From Guillardia theta CCMP2712 (taxonomy: Eukaryota; Cryptophyceae; Pyrenomonadales; Geminigeraceae): a stretch of 64,000 nt of DNA. A program made the translations under genes and the position numbers. Of this stretch, positions 44,292 through 63,854 are shown in pieces. The stretch covers positions 379,797-443,796 of the forward strand of contig NW_005434653.1 in the NCBI RefSeq assembly GCF_000315625.1. Direction: 5' to 3'. Within the stretch, counting starts at the first letter, position 1. Every line of letters starts with the position of its first letter. Below the pieces are notes generated by a model. The model searched no databases. It worked only from the letters and a program-made list of their open reading frames with translations, and was not told where the DNA came from.

Positions 44292-46241
44292 TTAGCTAAT
44301 AAGAGGACTCTGTTTGTCCAGAAGCCTCTCCACGTCTACGAAGACGGCGCCATACTCGTTCTTTAACCTTTCAAGCTCTGCTATCAATGCGCTCCTCCTC
44401 GGCCCATGCTGAGAGTCGATGGTGCTCTTCAGTCTAGCCCAGGCATCTTCAATGGCATCCTGGTATGGGTGCGTGTAGCTTATCTCAAACGTCGACGTGT
44501 TGAAATAATACGTCTTCCCATCGATCTTCCCCGTCTGCGGAACCCAACCAGTCAAAGGATTTTGTTTGATGATTTCTTGTTTACGTTGCATTGCTTTTCT
44601 GCGAAAGAGCTCCTCTGACTTCTGACTTTGCAGCTCCATTTCTTTTCGGCACATCATAATCTTTCGCTCAAGTGTGGTGTACTTGGTCAAGAGATCAAGT
44701 TCGTCAGTCGCACATTCGCAAGCTACTGTCCATTGTGAGATCAGTTTCTTGTGATTGGCTCCCAATCGTTTGAGGGCTTTGTAGTGTCTCTGCGCAGCAC
44801 TTGCCCGCATGCCTAGCCATCGTCGATAGCACCTTTGGATGACCAGCGCGGCCTCCGGTAACGACTTGAGGAGCTTTCGAGCAATGCAAGATCGGAAAGC
44901 ACATTGCAGAGTTCTGACTGCCTCGTACGATCTCGCCTTTTCGAAACTTTCTTCACAACCAAACATTCGAATCCTGTACTTCCAGATGTTGTACTGATCT
45001 TCCTGGCTCTTTATCATGTCCATGTGCTCTACCATTCGGATTCTGATCAGCTCTTTCACCTTGGCATGCTGAACATGTATCCTCTCCAGGTATCTTCTTT
45101 TTCGGAGCCACCGCCTCACATGGCTTTGAAGTTTGTAGATGGTCTTTTCGAAATTTGTCATGGAATAAATCTGAATTTCTTCCAGGGGCTTTCGAAGTAC
45201 GATCGACCCCATGCGCAAAGACCGTCTTCCAGTGCTCTTGTCGTTGGAGGGCTGACTCCTGATTTCGCTGTCGGGGTTGAAATCTTCGTGGAGGAGCTCT
45301 AGAACTTGAGAGTGCGGGAACGTTGGGGCTTCTCCTTCACTCTCGTACTTGGGATGGCTCGAAACTTCAGCAAGGTATTGATGCCTGTCGATGTACTCCA
45401 TGTCGTTTGATGGAGACGTGGTCGACGACATAGCTTCCATCTGCTGCAGCTGGTTCAAGTCATCTTCAGAGATCTCGTATTGCAAAGTCCACTTTCCCTC
45501 CTGCAACGCGCTCCTTTCTAATGATGGAGAAGGGCTCCTTACCCCAGACTTTAGGCTCTGCCGAAGAGTTTTTCCAAGGAGAGTCGTGGAGTTGACCAAC
45601 GAGTCCATGTTCTCAACGTCAGAGCCGCAGATTTCACCCCACAGTCTAGAGATGTTTTTCCTTGATTCCAGCAGTGACGACACGGCCAGACGGACCTCCA
45701 TCGACACGTTGGAACCTTGGTCGTTGGATATCAAGGTTTCCAGTTCATGGGCGACACGGGGCGAATTGCTATAGACCAGCTCGTCTGTCCTTGCCCCTCG
45801 TCCACCTCCATGTACTGATCGCTCCTTTCCTGTCCATGGTCTCGACCCTTTCTTCGGGGACATGCTGAGCCGCATGAAGCGTCTGGTATTCTCCCTCCTC
45901 ACTTCATCCCGCTGCCTGGCTGAAACCGCTCTTCTCTGCCCATCACCATGTGATCGACGTGTCGCAATGACCCTACATATCCTCGTGTGCAGATTCGTCA
46001 GTATTTCATCTTCCAGCTTCCTTCTGGACTCTTCTCGCAGTCCGATATCTACTAGATCATGCTCGCCGCTCGGCAAATCATTTGTCATCATCCTCCTCAC
46101 ATCTGAATTTCTTTTTGCGATCATGGTGGTGAGCATCTTCACGACGAAAGCATCGCTGACATCTCCTTGCGACAATGTTGCACTTCTGCTCAGTCTCTCC
46201 TGCATGGTCGGTTGTATGTACGACAGTGGTGATGTGTTCAT
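44292..46241 (-). CDS. IQ-motif and WW-like domain protein
   Basis: 649 residues in a single exon. The N-terminal half is polar, Ser/Arg-rich and unrecognised. Around residues 380-480 lie three IQ-like calmodulin-binding motifs: IYKLQSHVRRWLRKRRY, VRTLQCAFRSCIARKLL and ALVIQRCYRRWLGMRA. A WW-like segment follows (GWVPQTGKIDGKTYYFNT, then STFEISYTHP), with the first Trp, the central YYFN and the final Pro, but no second Trp. Coiled-coil-rich helices surround it, and the end has LERLKNEYGAVF. IQ motifs plus a WW domain are typical of flagellar and cytoskeletal proteins in protists; that role is inferred. The gene is divergent from the anoctamin gene across 46242-47066. Confidence 0.8.
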   Translation of the reverse strand: MNTSPLSYIQPTMQERLSRSATLSQGDVSDAFVVKMLTTMIAKRNSDVRRMMTNDLPSGEHDLVDIGLREESRRKLEDEILTNLHTRICRVIATRRSHGDGQRRAVSARQRDEVRRENTRRFMRLSMSPKKGSRPWTGKERSVHGGGRGARTDELVYSNSPRVAHELETLISNDQGSNVSMEVRLAVSSLLESRKNISRLWGEICGSDVENMDSLVNSTTLLGKTLRQSLKSGVRSPSPSLERSALQEGKWTLQYEISEDDLNQLQQMEAMSSTTSPSNDMEYIDRHQYLAEVSSHPKYESEGEAPTFPHSQVLELLHEDFNPDSEIRSQPSNDKSTGRRSLRMGSIVLRKPLEEIQIYSMTNFEKTIYKLQSHVRRWLRKRRYLERIHVQHAKVKELIRIRMVEHMDMIKSQEDQYNIWKYRIRMFGCEESFEKARSYEAVRTLQCAFRSCIARKLLKSLPEAALVIQRCYRRWLGMRASAAQRHYKALKRLGANHKKLISQWTVACECATDELDLLTKYTTLERKIMMCRKEMELQSQKSEELFRRKAMQRKQEIIKQNPLTGWVPQTGKIDGKTYYFNTSTFEISYTHPYQDAIEDAWARLKSTIDSQHGPRRSALIAELERLKNEYGAVFVDVERLLDKQSPLIS

Positions 46242-47066
46242 TCTCGGGGTTTGAAAGATGTCTCCTCAACAGTCTTAATCCCCCCAGCGCAGTGAAGGCT
46301 TCGCTACATTAAAGTTTGGACTACGTTGCTCATATTGGCAAGCACTTCATGCCAAACTTCTCTTCACCATCAGAACACCATGCTCTGTTTGCGTTCTCTC
46401 CACCGCTTCCCTGCGGTTGAAGCATAGAGTAGGGGCTGAAAGGGCCCTCGGTACCCCTACCCCCCCTAACAAAGCATACTACCCCGACATTCATCGACCC
46501 ATCAAACCCTCTGAGGCGGAGGCGCTGGGATTTCCCCGATAAAGATCATCCCGACATGGCGAAGAGGGGAGGAGAGGGAGGGAGGAGGAGGAGGGTCAAG
46601 GGGAGCGGAAAGAGGGAGAGCAAGAGTCAATGAAGAATGCGCACTTTGACAAAGAGAAACAGATACAGGGGAGCACGAAAGATCGAGCGAGCGTGAGATT
46701 AGGAGTGAGTGTTTATCTGGAAACAAGTTCTTGTTTCCGATTTTTTCATGGGTAAATGAGGAAAATTGTGGAAAATCGATCATGTTATTCTAAGTTTTAA
46801 TGTTACATCTCATCGATGTCATGGTTCTTCTCATGGATTTTCCTCCTCCTTCTTTGCACATCCCTTAGAACCCTTGTTTTCTCAATGCCTCCTATTTCTG
46901 ATCCCATTTCTCGACCATTGTCCTTTCACCGCGTCAAGTCAAGTCTTTGCTGTCAACATCTCAACATGCTGGAAGATGAGAGTGGCTCAAAAACTGACAT
47001 GTTTCTTGCAGGAATGTCAAACACCCGAACACACACAGTCTTCTAGCCGACCAGCTCTCAGAAGCC
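46242..47066. promoter_or_regulatory. Divergent upstream region of the IQ/WW and anoctamin genes
   Basis: About 825 bases between two divergent starts. It has a TACCCC-rich stretch (46450-46490) and a purine-rich GGGAGGAGGAGG tract (46560-46620). No core promoter motif is clear. Confidence 0.35.
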
Positions 47067-52322
<5,256 letters not shown>

Positions 52323-52415
52323 TATCTTGCGATAAACGGATCCCCCTCTACTTCTCCTCCTCCTATTCCTCCTTTGCCCTCTACTCCTCCCCCCCCCCCC
52401 TTCCCTGCTGTCTCC

Positions 52416-54428
52416 TCAAGCTTCCTCGTTCCGAGCGAACCCGTCTGAGATCAGCCTCACAGCCCTGTCCTGGCAACCGCAGAGGATGTAGCCATCGGCG
52501 CTCCTGCTGCCCCTCTCGCACGCGTTCGTCTTGATCAGGTGGAGGGACTTCACCTCAGATCCTATCACGATCGTCTTTGCGCTCTCCCTCCTCTCCGGCT
52601 TGTCTACGGCAGCTGCGAGTTGGCTGCCTCCCTCGCCCTTGTTGCAAGCGAACGCCTGCGTGAAGTTCCACATGCTGCAGCCCCGTCAGCGCTAGAGCAA
52701 GCAATACCCCTCCTTCTTACCGCACACTCCCGTCCATGGACCCGGTCACCAGCCACGAGCCGTAGGCAGTGAGAGCTGCGCGCCCATGTGTCACGTAAGG
52801 AGGAGAAGGAGAACAGGCGAGCAAAGAAACTTTGAAGGCCAAAACAGGAGGTGAACACGAGGTTTTGAAGACTTTGGAAGGCAGACGAAGAGAAGAACAG
52901 AATGACAGAACGAGGGGAGGGGCAAGGTGGCAGGAGAAGCAGCACGTGATGGAGCAGGTGGAGTAGGAGCAGAAGGAGATGATGATGATAATGATGATGA
53001 TGATGATGATGATGGAGGAGGAGAAGGGGCAGGGATTGCACCCGAAACAGCGTCATCATGGCACTGGAGGTTTGCGACGCAGGTCAAAGTCTCTGAGCAC
53101 CAGACTCGGATTGCTCCACTCTTGTGACCGCTAAAGATCCTGCAGGAAGCAGCTGTGAGGGAGGAGAGGAACACGGATGGGAGACCTGAGGAGAGGAATG
53201 GAGAGGAGCAGCAGGAAAGGACAAAGGACGAGGAGGAAACGATGGGCAGGAAACAGGAGGGACGAGGACACACAAAGGAACGAAGGAGATGAAAGGATGG
53301 TCTTGGCGGAGGGAAGGCGAGGAAGAGCGGCAGGGAGGAAGAGGAGGAGGAGGTGGAGGAGGAGGAGGATTTCGATACCTCTCCTCAGGTCTGAAGATCC
53401 AAGAAGATCCACCCGTGGTCGCTCGTGGACCAGACCCGACGGCGACGCAAGTGACAGGATCGGAACCGGAGAAGAAAACAAGAGGAAGCGATTCTTTCCT
53501 CTCCTCCTCCTCCTTCTCCTCCTCCTTCCGTGGCTCATCTAACACCAAGTGCCAGGCTGACTCTAGCCCAGCGGCGACGATGGCGCGGGAGAGAGAGCAG
53601 ATGGAGAGGACGGGGCCGTGCTGGCTGCTGATGACTCGCTTGCAGGAGAAGGACGAGAGGTCCCACTGTCTGACTGTGCGGTCCCAAGACCCACTGAAGA
53701 GATCGACCTCGTTCCTGGTGAGGCACATGACGGCATCTTTATGCCCCTGCCGACTTGTGAGCGAGGGAGAGAACGAGAGGGGGGGAAGGGAGAGTGGGGA
53801 GAAGGTGAAGATGAATGCGGAGGCTGAGGCAGCGACAGAGGCGGAGGAAGAGAGCTGTGAGGCAGAAGGAGGGACGGAGGAGCTGTGCATGGGGAGGAAA
53901 GTGGAAAGAAGAGGACAAGGGAGGAGGAGGACAAGAGAAGAGGAGGGGGGTGCGGGCGGGGGAGGGGGAGGTAACTACCTCCAGCTCCTTGACGTGTCTC
54001 CTGGTGAGCAGGTTCCACACATTGAGCGGAGCGATTCCCAGCTTCATCTGCCCTGCCGTCACCAGCACGTCTCCGTGCTGCAGCATCGCATACACCGCCC
54101 CCAGCTGCCGCTGAGACTCTCGGGGGTGGGGGGTGAAGTGAAGGGACCCCTCCATCTTCCCTGACGTGAGGTTGACGAGCTTGATGCTGCCGTCGTGAGA
54201 CGCACTGACTATCATGCCCTCATGGAAGGCGAGCGCCGCTACTGCCCCAGCATGATGCTTCATCTCCCTTGTTACCCGGAGCCGCCGGATCACGTCGTAG
54301 CCTGCCCATCGTCAAGGTCATGGTTGTGGAGGAGAAAAGCGAAATAGTCATTTTGCCATCATCATCAAAATCATCATCATCTTCTTCTCCATCATCATCA
54401 AAAACATCATCATCAAAAACATCATCAT

Positions 54429-54482
<54 letters not shown>

Positions 54483-56620
54483 GAACAAAAAAACAAACAA
54501 TGGCAACAAAAACATCATCGTCATCACCATCGACCTACGCATCATCCTGTAAACACTTCGAACTCACCGGGTCCACTTCCACCTCTGTGAGACCTGTAGC
54601 TGTTTGGAAACTTAGACAAATCTCCAACAAACTGTGCCAGCAGCGAGCAGGATTCACTGGATGCACACTTCAGCATCAGGTCCTGTCCACAGATGTCACG
54701 TGTCAGTGCAAACACATACACCTGCCTGACATCACCTCGACAAACTGATGGTGGATGAGATTCCATCGGATAGAAGAGATCATCTTAGAGCTGAATTGTC
54801 GCCGAGAGCGATCACAGTCCAGTTCCATCTCTTCGTTCATCCCGTGCCCCTGGTTGTCGCTGTCCGCACTCACTCCATCCTCTTCAGCTCTGCCCAACTC
54901 AAGTTAGCAGGAAGAATCTGATTTTTCCTCTCCCTCCCTCCCTCCTCCCTCTCTCTCCCTCCCTCTTTCCGTCCTCCTTCTCCCTCCCAATCTCTCCCTC
55001 CTCCTTCTCCCTCTCATTCTTCTCTCCCCCTCCCTCCGCCTTCTCCCCCCCTCTTCTCCTCCCTGCCTTTTCTCTGACCTTGCATTGGAGCACGATGTTT
55101 CTCCTTTTTCTGCCTCATGATCTTGGTGGCATCCTTCGAGCCAGCGGAGGATGGACAAGACGATATCCTGTGAATGATGACAGGTTACAAGAAGGGAGGA
55201 GGAGGAGGAAGGGCGGTGAGACAAGGATGGTGGAAGGAGGAAGGAGACTGGCGGAAGGAGGGAGAGGCTGAGAGGAATGAAGGAAGCGGAAGGAGGGAGG
55301 ACAAACATGCCTCCTCTTTGTGCACTCTCAGGCGATCATCGTCCACGAGATCCTCAAGAATGTCCTGCACAAGTTCTCTGCTTCACCACGGCGGCCAAGA
55401 GGGGAGGAGACAAGAACCTGGTGAAGGGAAGCAAACCAAGGGGAATGCGACACCTCTTCATAGTGGTCAAGAGCAAACTGGAAGCAAAGTTCCTCCAGCT
55501 CGGGCAGCCCTGAGTCCCTGCTGGAGGTGTCAAGTTGCCCTCCCTCCCTCCCTCCCTCCCTCCCTCCCTCCCTCCCTCCCTCCCTCCCTCCCTCCCTCCC
55601 ACTTGTCTCCTGCCCTCCCACCCTCCCTCATTCATCCACTCTCCTCCATTTCTCCTCCCATCTCAACCTGCTCGCGTTCAAGAACGCCACGCACGTATCA
55701 ACATCCAGCATCTTGCTCGATTCTCGGATCACTGTCTCCCTGCTCCCCACATTTCAGCAACGGTGAGGCAGAGGCCACAAGGCTGAGAGAACGAAGACCT
55801 GAGACTCGTCACGTCAAGCCGATCTGCAAGCCTCCCGATAGCCACCAGCTCCTTTGTCCAAAGTCATCGTCGTCATCGTCATCGTCGTCGTAATCATCAT
55901 CGTAGCAGCAGCAGCAGCAGCAGCAGCGGCAGCAGCAGGTACCTCAACATCGTTGTGAATACGTGCTGATCCCGTGTAAACGAAGTCCACAAACGCCTCG
56001 AGCACGTTGCTATCGACCTGAGGAGCAACGAGGGTTAGAAAAAGTTACAGGACAGAGTGAGATGGGAAAGAAAGAAGTGTGCATGAGGGGGGAATGGAAA
56101 GCGCCTGCAGACTAAGGAATGAAGCGAGATAATAGTGTAGAGGTCAGAGGAGGACAGAGAAGGGGGAGGGAAGAAGTGGGAACTGGGGGGAAGGAGGAGG
56201 AAGAGCAGGAACAGGAATGGAGGTGATGAGTCGGGAATGGGGGAAAGGGGGAGGAAGAAGAGGAAGATGAAATGAGAGTATTTCAGGTAATCATTCTGAC
56301 TCCTGCTCCAAGGCAGCAGCTCAACTACTAACCTCTTCCAGCTGCAGCTCAATCACCCTCCGGTTAGCTTTACACCTGTCAAGGCACACGGGCAAGTCAG
56401 CGGAGAACTCTATCTGCAATGGGTCTGTTTGCAATGGGGATGGGGCGGTTGTCCAACCTTGCTTGCTCCCATGAAATCATCCTAGAACAGAACATGTCAG
56501 CCTCCATGACAAACATGATTCCGAAAGACATATGGAACATGGCACATCAAAGCATGCCGCAGGGAACTAGGGCACACCTTCGCAGGACTGGAGACACGAG
56601 CGCCATGATGACTGAGTGCG
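52416..56620 (-). CDS. BTB-BACK-WD40 protein
   Basis: Likely substrate adaptor of a Cullin-3-type ubiquitin ligase (inferred from BTB-BACK). In transcript order: BTB pieces KGCDQMTAKRAHSVIMALVS (near 56620), ISWEQA, IEFSADLPVCLDRCKANRRV and LEAFVDFVYTGSARIHNDVE (56005). BACK pieces are LPELEELCFQFALDHYEEVS, QDILEDLVDDDRLRV, DIVLSILRWLEGCHQDH and RWNLIHHQFVEVMSG. WD40-type blades are HHAGAVAALAFHEGMIVSAS, GHKDAVMCLTRNEVDLFSGS with WDRTVRQWD, IFSGHKSGAIRVWCSETLTC, AYGSWLVTGSMDGSV and DGYILCGCQDRAVRLI, ending at 52416. The order matches BTB then BACK then a propeller. Introns carry CCCT, GAT, ATC and AGC microsatellites. The start codon and some phases (for example between 54542 and 54310) are unresolved, so a gene boundary between BACK and WD40 is not fully excluded. 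Confidence 0.68.
54355..54482 (+). repeat. (ATC)n/(AGC)n microsatellite
   Basis: ATC repeats with AAA interruptions, then an AGC tract at about 54449-54481. It lies in an intron of the BTB-BACK-WD40 gene. Confidence 0.9.
55540..55600 (+). repeat. (CCCT)n microsatellite
   Basis: Perfect CCCT tetranucleotide tract between the BTB and BACK exons. Confidence 0.92.
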
Positions 56621-58616
<1,996 letters not shown>

Positions 58617-59687
58617 TCATCTCTTGTCAGAGACCGTTGGGCTGTAGCTGGAGGCAGCATAATGGTTAGTCATCCACTCTCGGATCTTAGAGTCGCTCTC
58701 GAGCCTTTCCTGGTGGTCGGTCAGAGCATGAAAGTTCTTGTAGACATTCGTCGGGATCCCGTCCAGCAGGCCACTCGTGATCCAGCCCAGCAGTCTCCAG
58801 ACCGCGATGTCCGCTACTGTGATTTTGTCCCCCACGAAGAAGCCGTTGCTCTTGTTGGCCTTGAGCTGCAGCTCCAGGTAGGAGAACCACTTGGGCAGCG
58901 TCGCCTCCCTCAGGATAGACCGCATCTCCATCTTCTTCTCCCGGTCTTCCTCGCGCATGCTGACGCTGATCACGTTGGTGAGCTCCGAGCAAGCCTCGAT
59001 GATCATGTCGACCTGCGCAGCCTCGCTCTTGCTCTCGGGCGTCAGCCCAGCGACGTCAGCGCAATACCTCGCCATGGCTCCGGTGTACGCTATCCTCCTG
59101 CCGTCCACCTCCATGAAGGGAAACTGGCCGAAGGGGGCGATGGGGCCGGCGGTAGCAAGGAGCTCACGGTATGACAGCCTGATGTCTTCGAAGGGGACGT
59201 CGCCGAGGAAGAGAGCCAGGCGGCAGACCTCTGCCCGCCAGAAGGGCATGTCGGTGTAGAAGAACTTGATCCTGCTCCAGCGTGACTAGAATGTAGATGA
59301 TGATGCATGGAAAATGGTGCGATCAGCAATGAAATGAGATGAACGAGTATATTTTTGGGGGTAGTTATGTGCACAGCCATGTCGAGATCGAAATGTTCAT
59401 GGAACATCTGGATACTAGAGAACCAACTATGTATGAAACACTTTCTCTCAAGGCCATCCTCCCATCATCAAGCATGAACATGACATGTATCATCTCCTCT
59501 GCTCGTCTTGTTTCTGGCGACATTCTAGTCGCGCCCCACCACTCCTTCACTGCACACCATCGTCGGGGCACAGGCACTACATCCTCATCCTGTTCCTCCT
59601 TTCGTCACTCTCTTCTCCCCCTCCTCCTCTCTCCATCCAAGCTTCGCTCCCCCTCCCCTTCCCCCCTACGGGGACCTACCTGGGCAT
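58617..59687 (-). CDS. Glutathione S-transferase (sigma-like)
   Basis: Two exons: a coding first exon of only 8 nt, 59680-59687 (ATGCCCAG, donor GTAGGT), and 58617-59271, which restores MPRIKFFYTDMPFWRAEVCR and gives 220 residues. The thioredoxin-like N-domain has the candidate catalytic Tyr (FFYTD), FGQFPFMEVDG with the cis-Pro turn that binds glutathione, and then YTGAMARYCADVAGL. The helical C-domain ends in FFVGDKITVADIAVWRLLGW with the conserved N-capping Asp. Length and layout are those of cytosolic sigma-class GSTs. It would conjugate glutathione or act as an isomerase or peroxidase; substrate is unknown. Without the tiny exon, translation would have to begin at the internal Met, after the catalytic Tyr. 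Confidence 0.88.
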
Positions 59688-59977
59688 GTCGGTGGAGCTA
59701 CCGGCTGAAAGAGAAGGGCACAAAAAAAATCCTCTGCAGTCCTGGATGAGTTGAGAGGGGGGAAGGTGGGGGCGGTGAGTGGAAGGAGAGTGGGAGATTG
59801 AGGATGCTGGGGTAGAGGAAGGCGAGAAAAGACAGACAGAGAAGGGGGGAGGAGTACGAGGAGTACGAGGAACTGAAGACGACAGGATGACTTGTTGTAT
59901 GTGCTACTGTAACGACAACTGTAAAGAATAGAGAGATGTAAAGAAGGCTCTCCAAGTGCTGGCAAGGTTGTTGTGTG

Positions 59978-62806
59978 TCAAACATTAACAGGAGGAGTTC
60001 GTGATTGTATCCGAGAGGAGGAGTGCTCGCGCACAAAGTTCACCTCAGTCCACCAGACAGCCAGCGTTTCCTCTACATCCTCCCACTCACTAGCGAGGGA
60101 TCCTCCCAGTCTGTCCTCCTGCTCTCGGAGTTTCTCCCGCGCCACATTGCGGCACCTCCCTGCCCGAAAACTCTCGAGGGAGCAGAAGACGAACAGTTTG
60201 AACCGAACAAGAGGCATCCTGAAGCGCTCTATCGCCTCCTCAAGTAGCATTGCGCGCATTTCGCTCACGGCATAGCAGGCAGGAACTTGGAGCAAGAAGG
60301 GGTCTCCATCGACCTGACGCGAGTACACTAGCTCAACCAGCCCTTCCTCGCTTCTCCTAGCTCCCCATGTCTGCACGTCCTCCTTCAGCCAGACCTCTTC
60401 TGCCCCTCCCTCCTCCCCGAACGTGAGGAAACAAACGGTCCTGTCCTCAGCTCGTGGGTGCACGAACAGGAACGTGATCCAGACCGGAGGCCCTGGGAAC
60501 GTCTTGTCCCACATAGCTGACTTGTTGAGAGTGACCAGGTGGCACCATCGCGACCCGTAGCACTCGTTGATAGGAGGCAGCACGAACGTCGTCGACCATC
60601 GACCCTCGCAGCTGGCAAGGAAGAGAGATTCGTGCCCCTCGATCAGGCAGTCTGACCTGCCTGCTCCGTCGCACAACATCTCGATCTTGGTCGGAATCAA
60701 GCTGAATTGAGTGATGAGGCAGAGTTGCACCGATCGCACCTGAGAGCAGACGGGGAATCTTAGAAGCTCTCGAGCCTCCTGGTCAGAGAGCAAGAGGAGG
60801 TCCCCGTGCGGTGACTTGACACATTCAGAGGCAGAAGAGTCCTGTTGCCCCCTCAAGTACACGTGGTGGATGTACGAGTTGTCTGTGCTGCCATTGCCGA
60901 CGACCGGCACCACGATATACCGATTCATCTGCGACCATATGGACGAGGAAGATTGGTACTCAGCACAATGAGACACGATCGGTCTGTGAAGACGAAGAAA
61001 TGGCTTTCCGCCCTGCCTACTCGCCTCCAGGACATTCCGCGCAACATCTGAACCCCAGTACTCATCCTAGAGGGAGCAAGTGCGTCAGGAAGGAGAAGGA
61101 TGATGTTACAGGGATGAACAGAGACGGACAGGGGAGGTTCGAACCTGATAGAAGGCAGGAGTGTTGAGAACATACGCCTCGAGGTGGCCTCTTTCGATGA
61201 GCATGGGAAGCATGTTGTCGATCGCTCCAAAGATAGGCCTGCAGAGCCTGAGGACGTTGCGAGCGCCTTGCTCTGTGAAGATGATCGCTCCCGAGCAGTA
61301 CGGTCTGTGAGCACGAGAGATGTGCTGAAATTTCGAGGACTTGCTGCAGAGTTTGCTGCAGTTTTCGAAACAATATTCGAGAAACAGCATGTCAGCCGAT
61401 GGCGGTAGCTCCTGCAGCGCTCCTGCTATCCTTGACTTGATCCTCCCTGGCTCGTCCTGCAGCATCAGGTCGTCTTCGAAGATGCCGACAAGCTTCCTGC
61501 CTGCTCTCAGCGCCTCCTCTAGGGTCTTGAGATGGTCCATGGCACGAGCGATGTAGGAGGGAAGAGCCTTCTCCTTGATCCAATCCATTTGCATCATGAG
61601 CCTGACCCCTTCTGACGACACCCATCCTTGTTCTATGAGGTCTTTGAGCGAGATGTCTTGGACGAGAGTGACATTGGGAAAGCAGATCGAAGAGAAGCCG
61701 ACAGTCTCCAGAAGCTTTGCGGTATGGCGTTTCTTGTCCCCGCGCCAAGGGAGGTTCACAACAAAGATTTGAATGTCTGAGAAGGGAGAGGAATCCCCGG
61801 CAAGAGAAGAAAAATCTCCACGATTGAAACGGCATGCGGTCATGATTGCTTGTCCGATGATGTCAAACACGTCTGCAGAATGTATCTCAGATTTACATTG
61901 CGTATCGTTATAACAGCTCCCGTCCCGCGCGCACGAGCAGAAAATGTTGGAGCAAAACAGTTCAACTCTGGGGGTAAGCGAAACTCGAATGTCTCGACGT
62001 AAACCGAAGCACACTTTGAAGCTTTTCGTCTGATGATGGTTAAAAACTTGCTGCTGCATGTTGGAAAATGCTAGTGCTGTTGAATTTAGAGTGAAAGAGA
62101 AGTTGTGACAACCTGGTGGTACCTTCAGCTCATGCTTCAAGCGGACGTGCTGGGGATAGAGCATCTGCCGAGAAGAAATTCCTCCATCTTCTAACTTGTC
62201 CGACTCACGATGTACCACCATGTCGCCGACTAAAATCTCCACAGCATAAATCCGCAGAAACCTCGAGGTCGTATCCGTGTGAACAGTGAACTCCGTTTGG
62301 AATTCCGCCTCCTGCCCCTTCATGGCATGATCGGCCTCTGGTCTGGGTTTTACGATGACAACATGCGGGATTCTGAGAACAAGAAGATCATGAGATTGCG
62401 CTCCTAGATAGAGACTGGGCGACACCGCACTGCTGAAGAATGAAACATTCACCTTGTACCTCCCCTCCACTACTCGGTTGAGGTCAACCATACAAGACAA
62501 CGAGCCGATACCGTGAGTTTCCTGGCAATGAGAATCAATAGGCAAGGGTTCGCTCGGCCCAAGGCTGCATCGCGCAGCGGAAGGACTCATGGCGTCCTGC
62601 AATGAAACCCTGAAGCTCCAAAGGTGCTTCTGTGTCCTGAAGCTTCCGTGAAGATGAAGCTGAAACTGTAGAACCAGCGTTCCCTCGTTCCAACAAGCCT
62701 CATCACAGCTGAGGACTGAGGAAGGAAAGATGACCTCGAAGGGCTCCGAGCCTCCCAGAGGCGCCTGGTGCGCCAACAGAAGCAGCACAAGGCACCAGCC
62801 CGGCAT
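59978..62806 (-). CDS. Secretory-pathway GT25-like glycosyltransferase with extra C-terminal region
   Basis: 916 residues from exons 61145-62806 and 59978-61066, split by a 79-nt intron (phase 0). It begins with a signal peptide (MPGWCLVLLLLAHQAPLGGS). Residues of about 30-330 are a beta-rich, N-glycosylation-bearing region without a recognised family. The region from about 350 looks like glycosyltransferase family 25: IFVVNLPWRGDKKRHTAKLL (start of the Rossmann-like fold), VGIFEDDLML (the EDD metal motif), HRPYCSGAIIFTEQGARNVL and IDNMLPMLI. After the join (FYQ then DEYWGSDV) come about 330 residues of unknown function with several Cys and Trp. It likely acts in the ER or Golgi on glycoproteins, a guess from the leader and family. 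Confidence 0.75.
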
Positions 62807-63854
62807 GGTGCCTCATGTCAGCGCATAATCGGGTCGCGCTCGAAAACTCATTGACGCAATTTTGTATCGTAAGCGCGATTCTGCTACTGAGGCCCAGCCT
62901 GTCCGGCCGCCGGCCCGGACTCCGGGACTCACGGCCCGGTGTTTGACAAGTTGAACGGTGGCAAGTTTGTCACAGTTCCAAGTCAAGTTGAGTTTCGTGT
63001 TCGAGGATGAGCCTTCACTGAACTTCGAAGTCTGAAGAGCCGCTGGCCCAGCCCGCGACCGGGGGGCCGCCGGCCCGGCGCCCAACCTGATGGCACTCAG
63101 CCGCAAGGCCGGCCGCCGGCGGCCCGGCCACTGAAAGGGCCATGCAGTGCCGCGCCGCCGTCCCGCCGGGCGGTGTTGAACCCTCACAGTTTACTCAAAG
63201 GTAAGTTAATAAGCAGTTTACTCACCGCCATAAAAAGCCTGACTCAGTGAGTCACACCCGGGTTCCCGGGCCCAGCCTTCAAGTCAGTGACTTCAGCCTG
63301 CCGCCGGACTCGCCAGGCCCGGGCCCGGCGGCTCACTGCCGCCGCATTGCGGCACGGCCGGTCGAACGAAAGAATTTAGTCATTTGGCATCGGAACTTGC
63401 CGATCAAAGCCTGCAACAGTCACGGGCCGAAGTTTTACCTCGAGTCAGCACAAGCACAAGATCAAGGTGATTATAAACGCGGAATACCTGACCGTTGGAC
63501 CCCCTACCCTTGTCGACCAGACATTCCGAATGAGTACCCCTTCCCAGGGATACCAGAGACCTCTGTGCGGGGGGTCACTCAACCCCATCTATTCCCCACT
63601 ACCACCCATACCATTGTAAGGGGTCCAGATGGAACTTCTCCCCTCGCAAGCGATCTCCGGGGCGCGGGACTTACGTCCCTATAGCCAGGCGCTCAACCTC
63701 AAGATTGACTGGACCCCTACCAGTCGATTCCAAGTAAAAACCACCGGTTAGTTAAACCTGTTGAAATCTTGAGGTGTCCCTTGGTTTTACTCCTGCAGGG
63801 GCTCCGGTATCTCTTGCAATCTCAAGCTGTTGTTCGTCAGCGGTCCTCACTTAC
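62807..63854. other. Intergenic region with GC-rich island
   Basis: GC-rich island about 62880-63370 with GGGGGGCCGCCGGCCCGG-like runs. It includes TGACTCA-G-TGAGTCA (63240-63254), which has 7-bp arms, and CAGTGACTTC at 63284. TACCCC words follow at 63500-63720. No gene seen. Confidence 0.5.
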
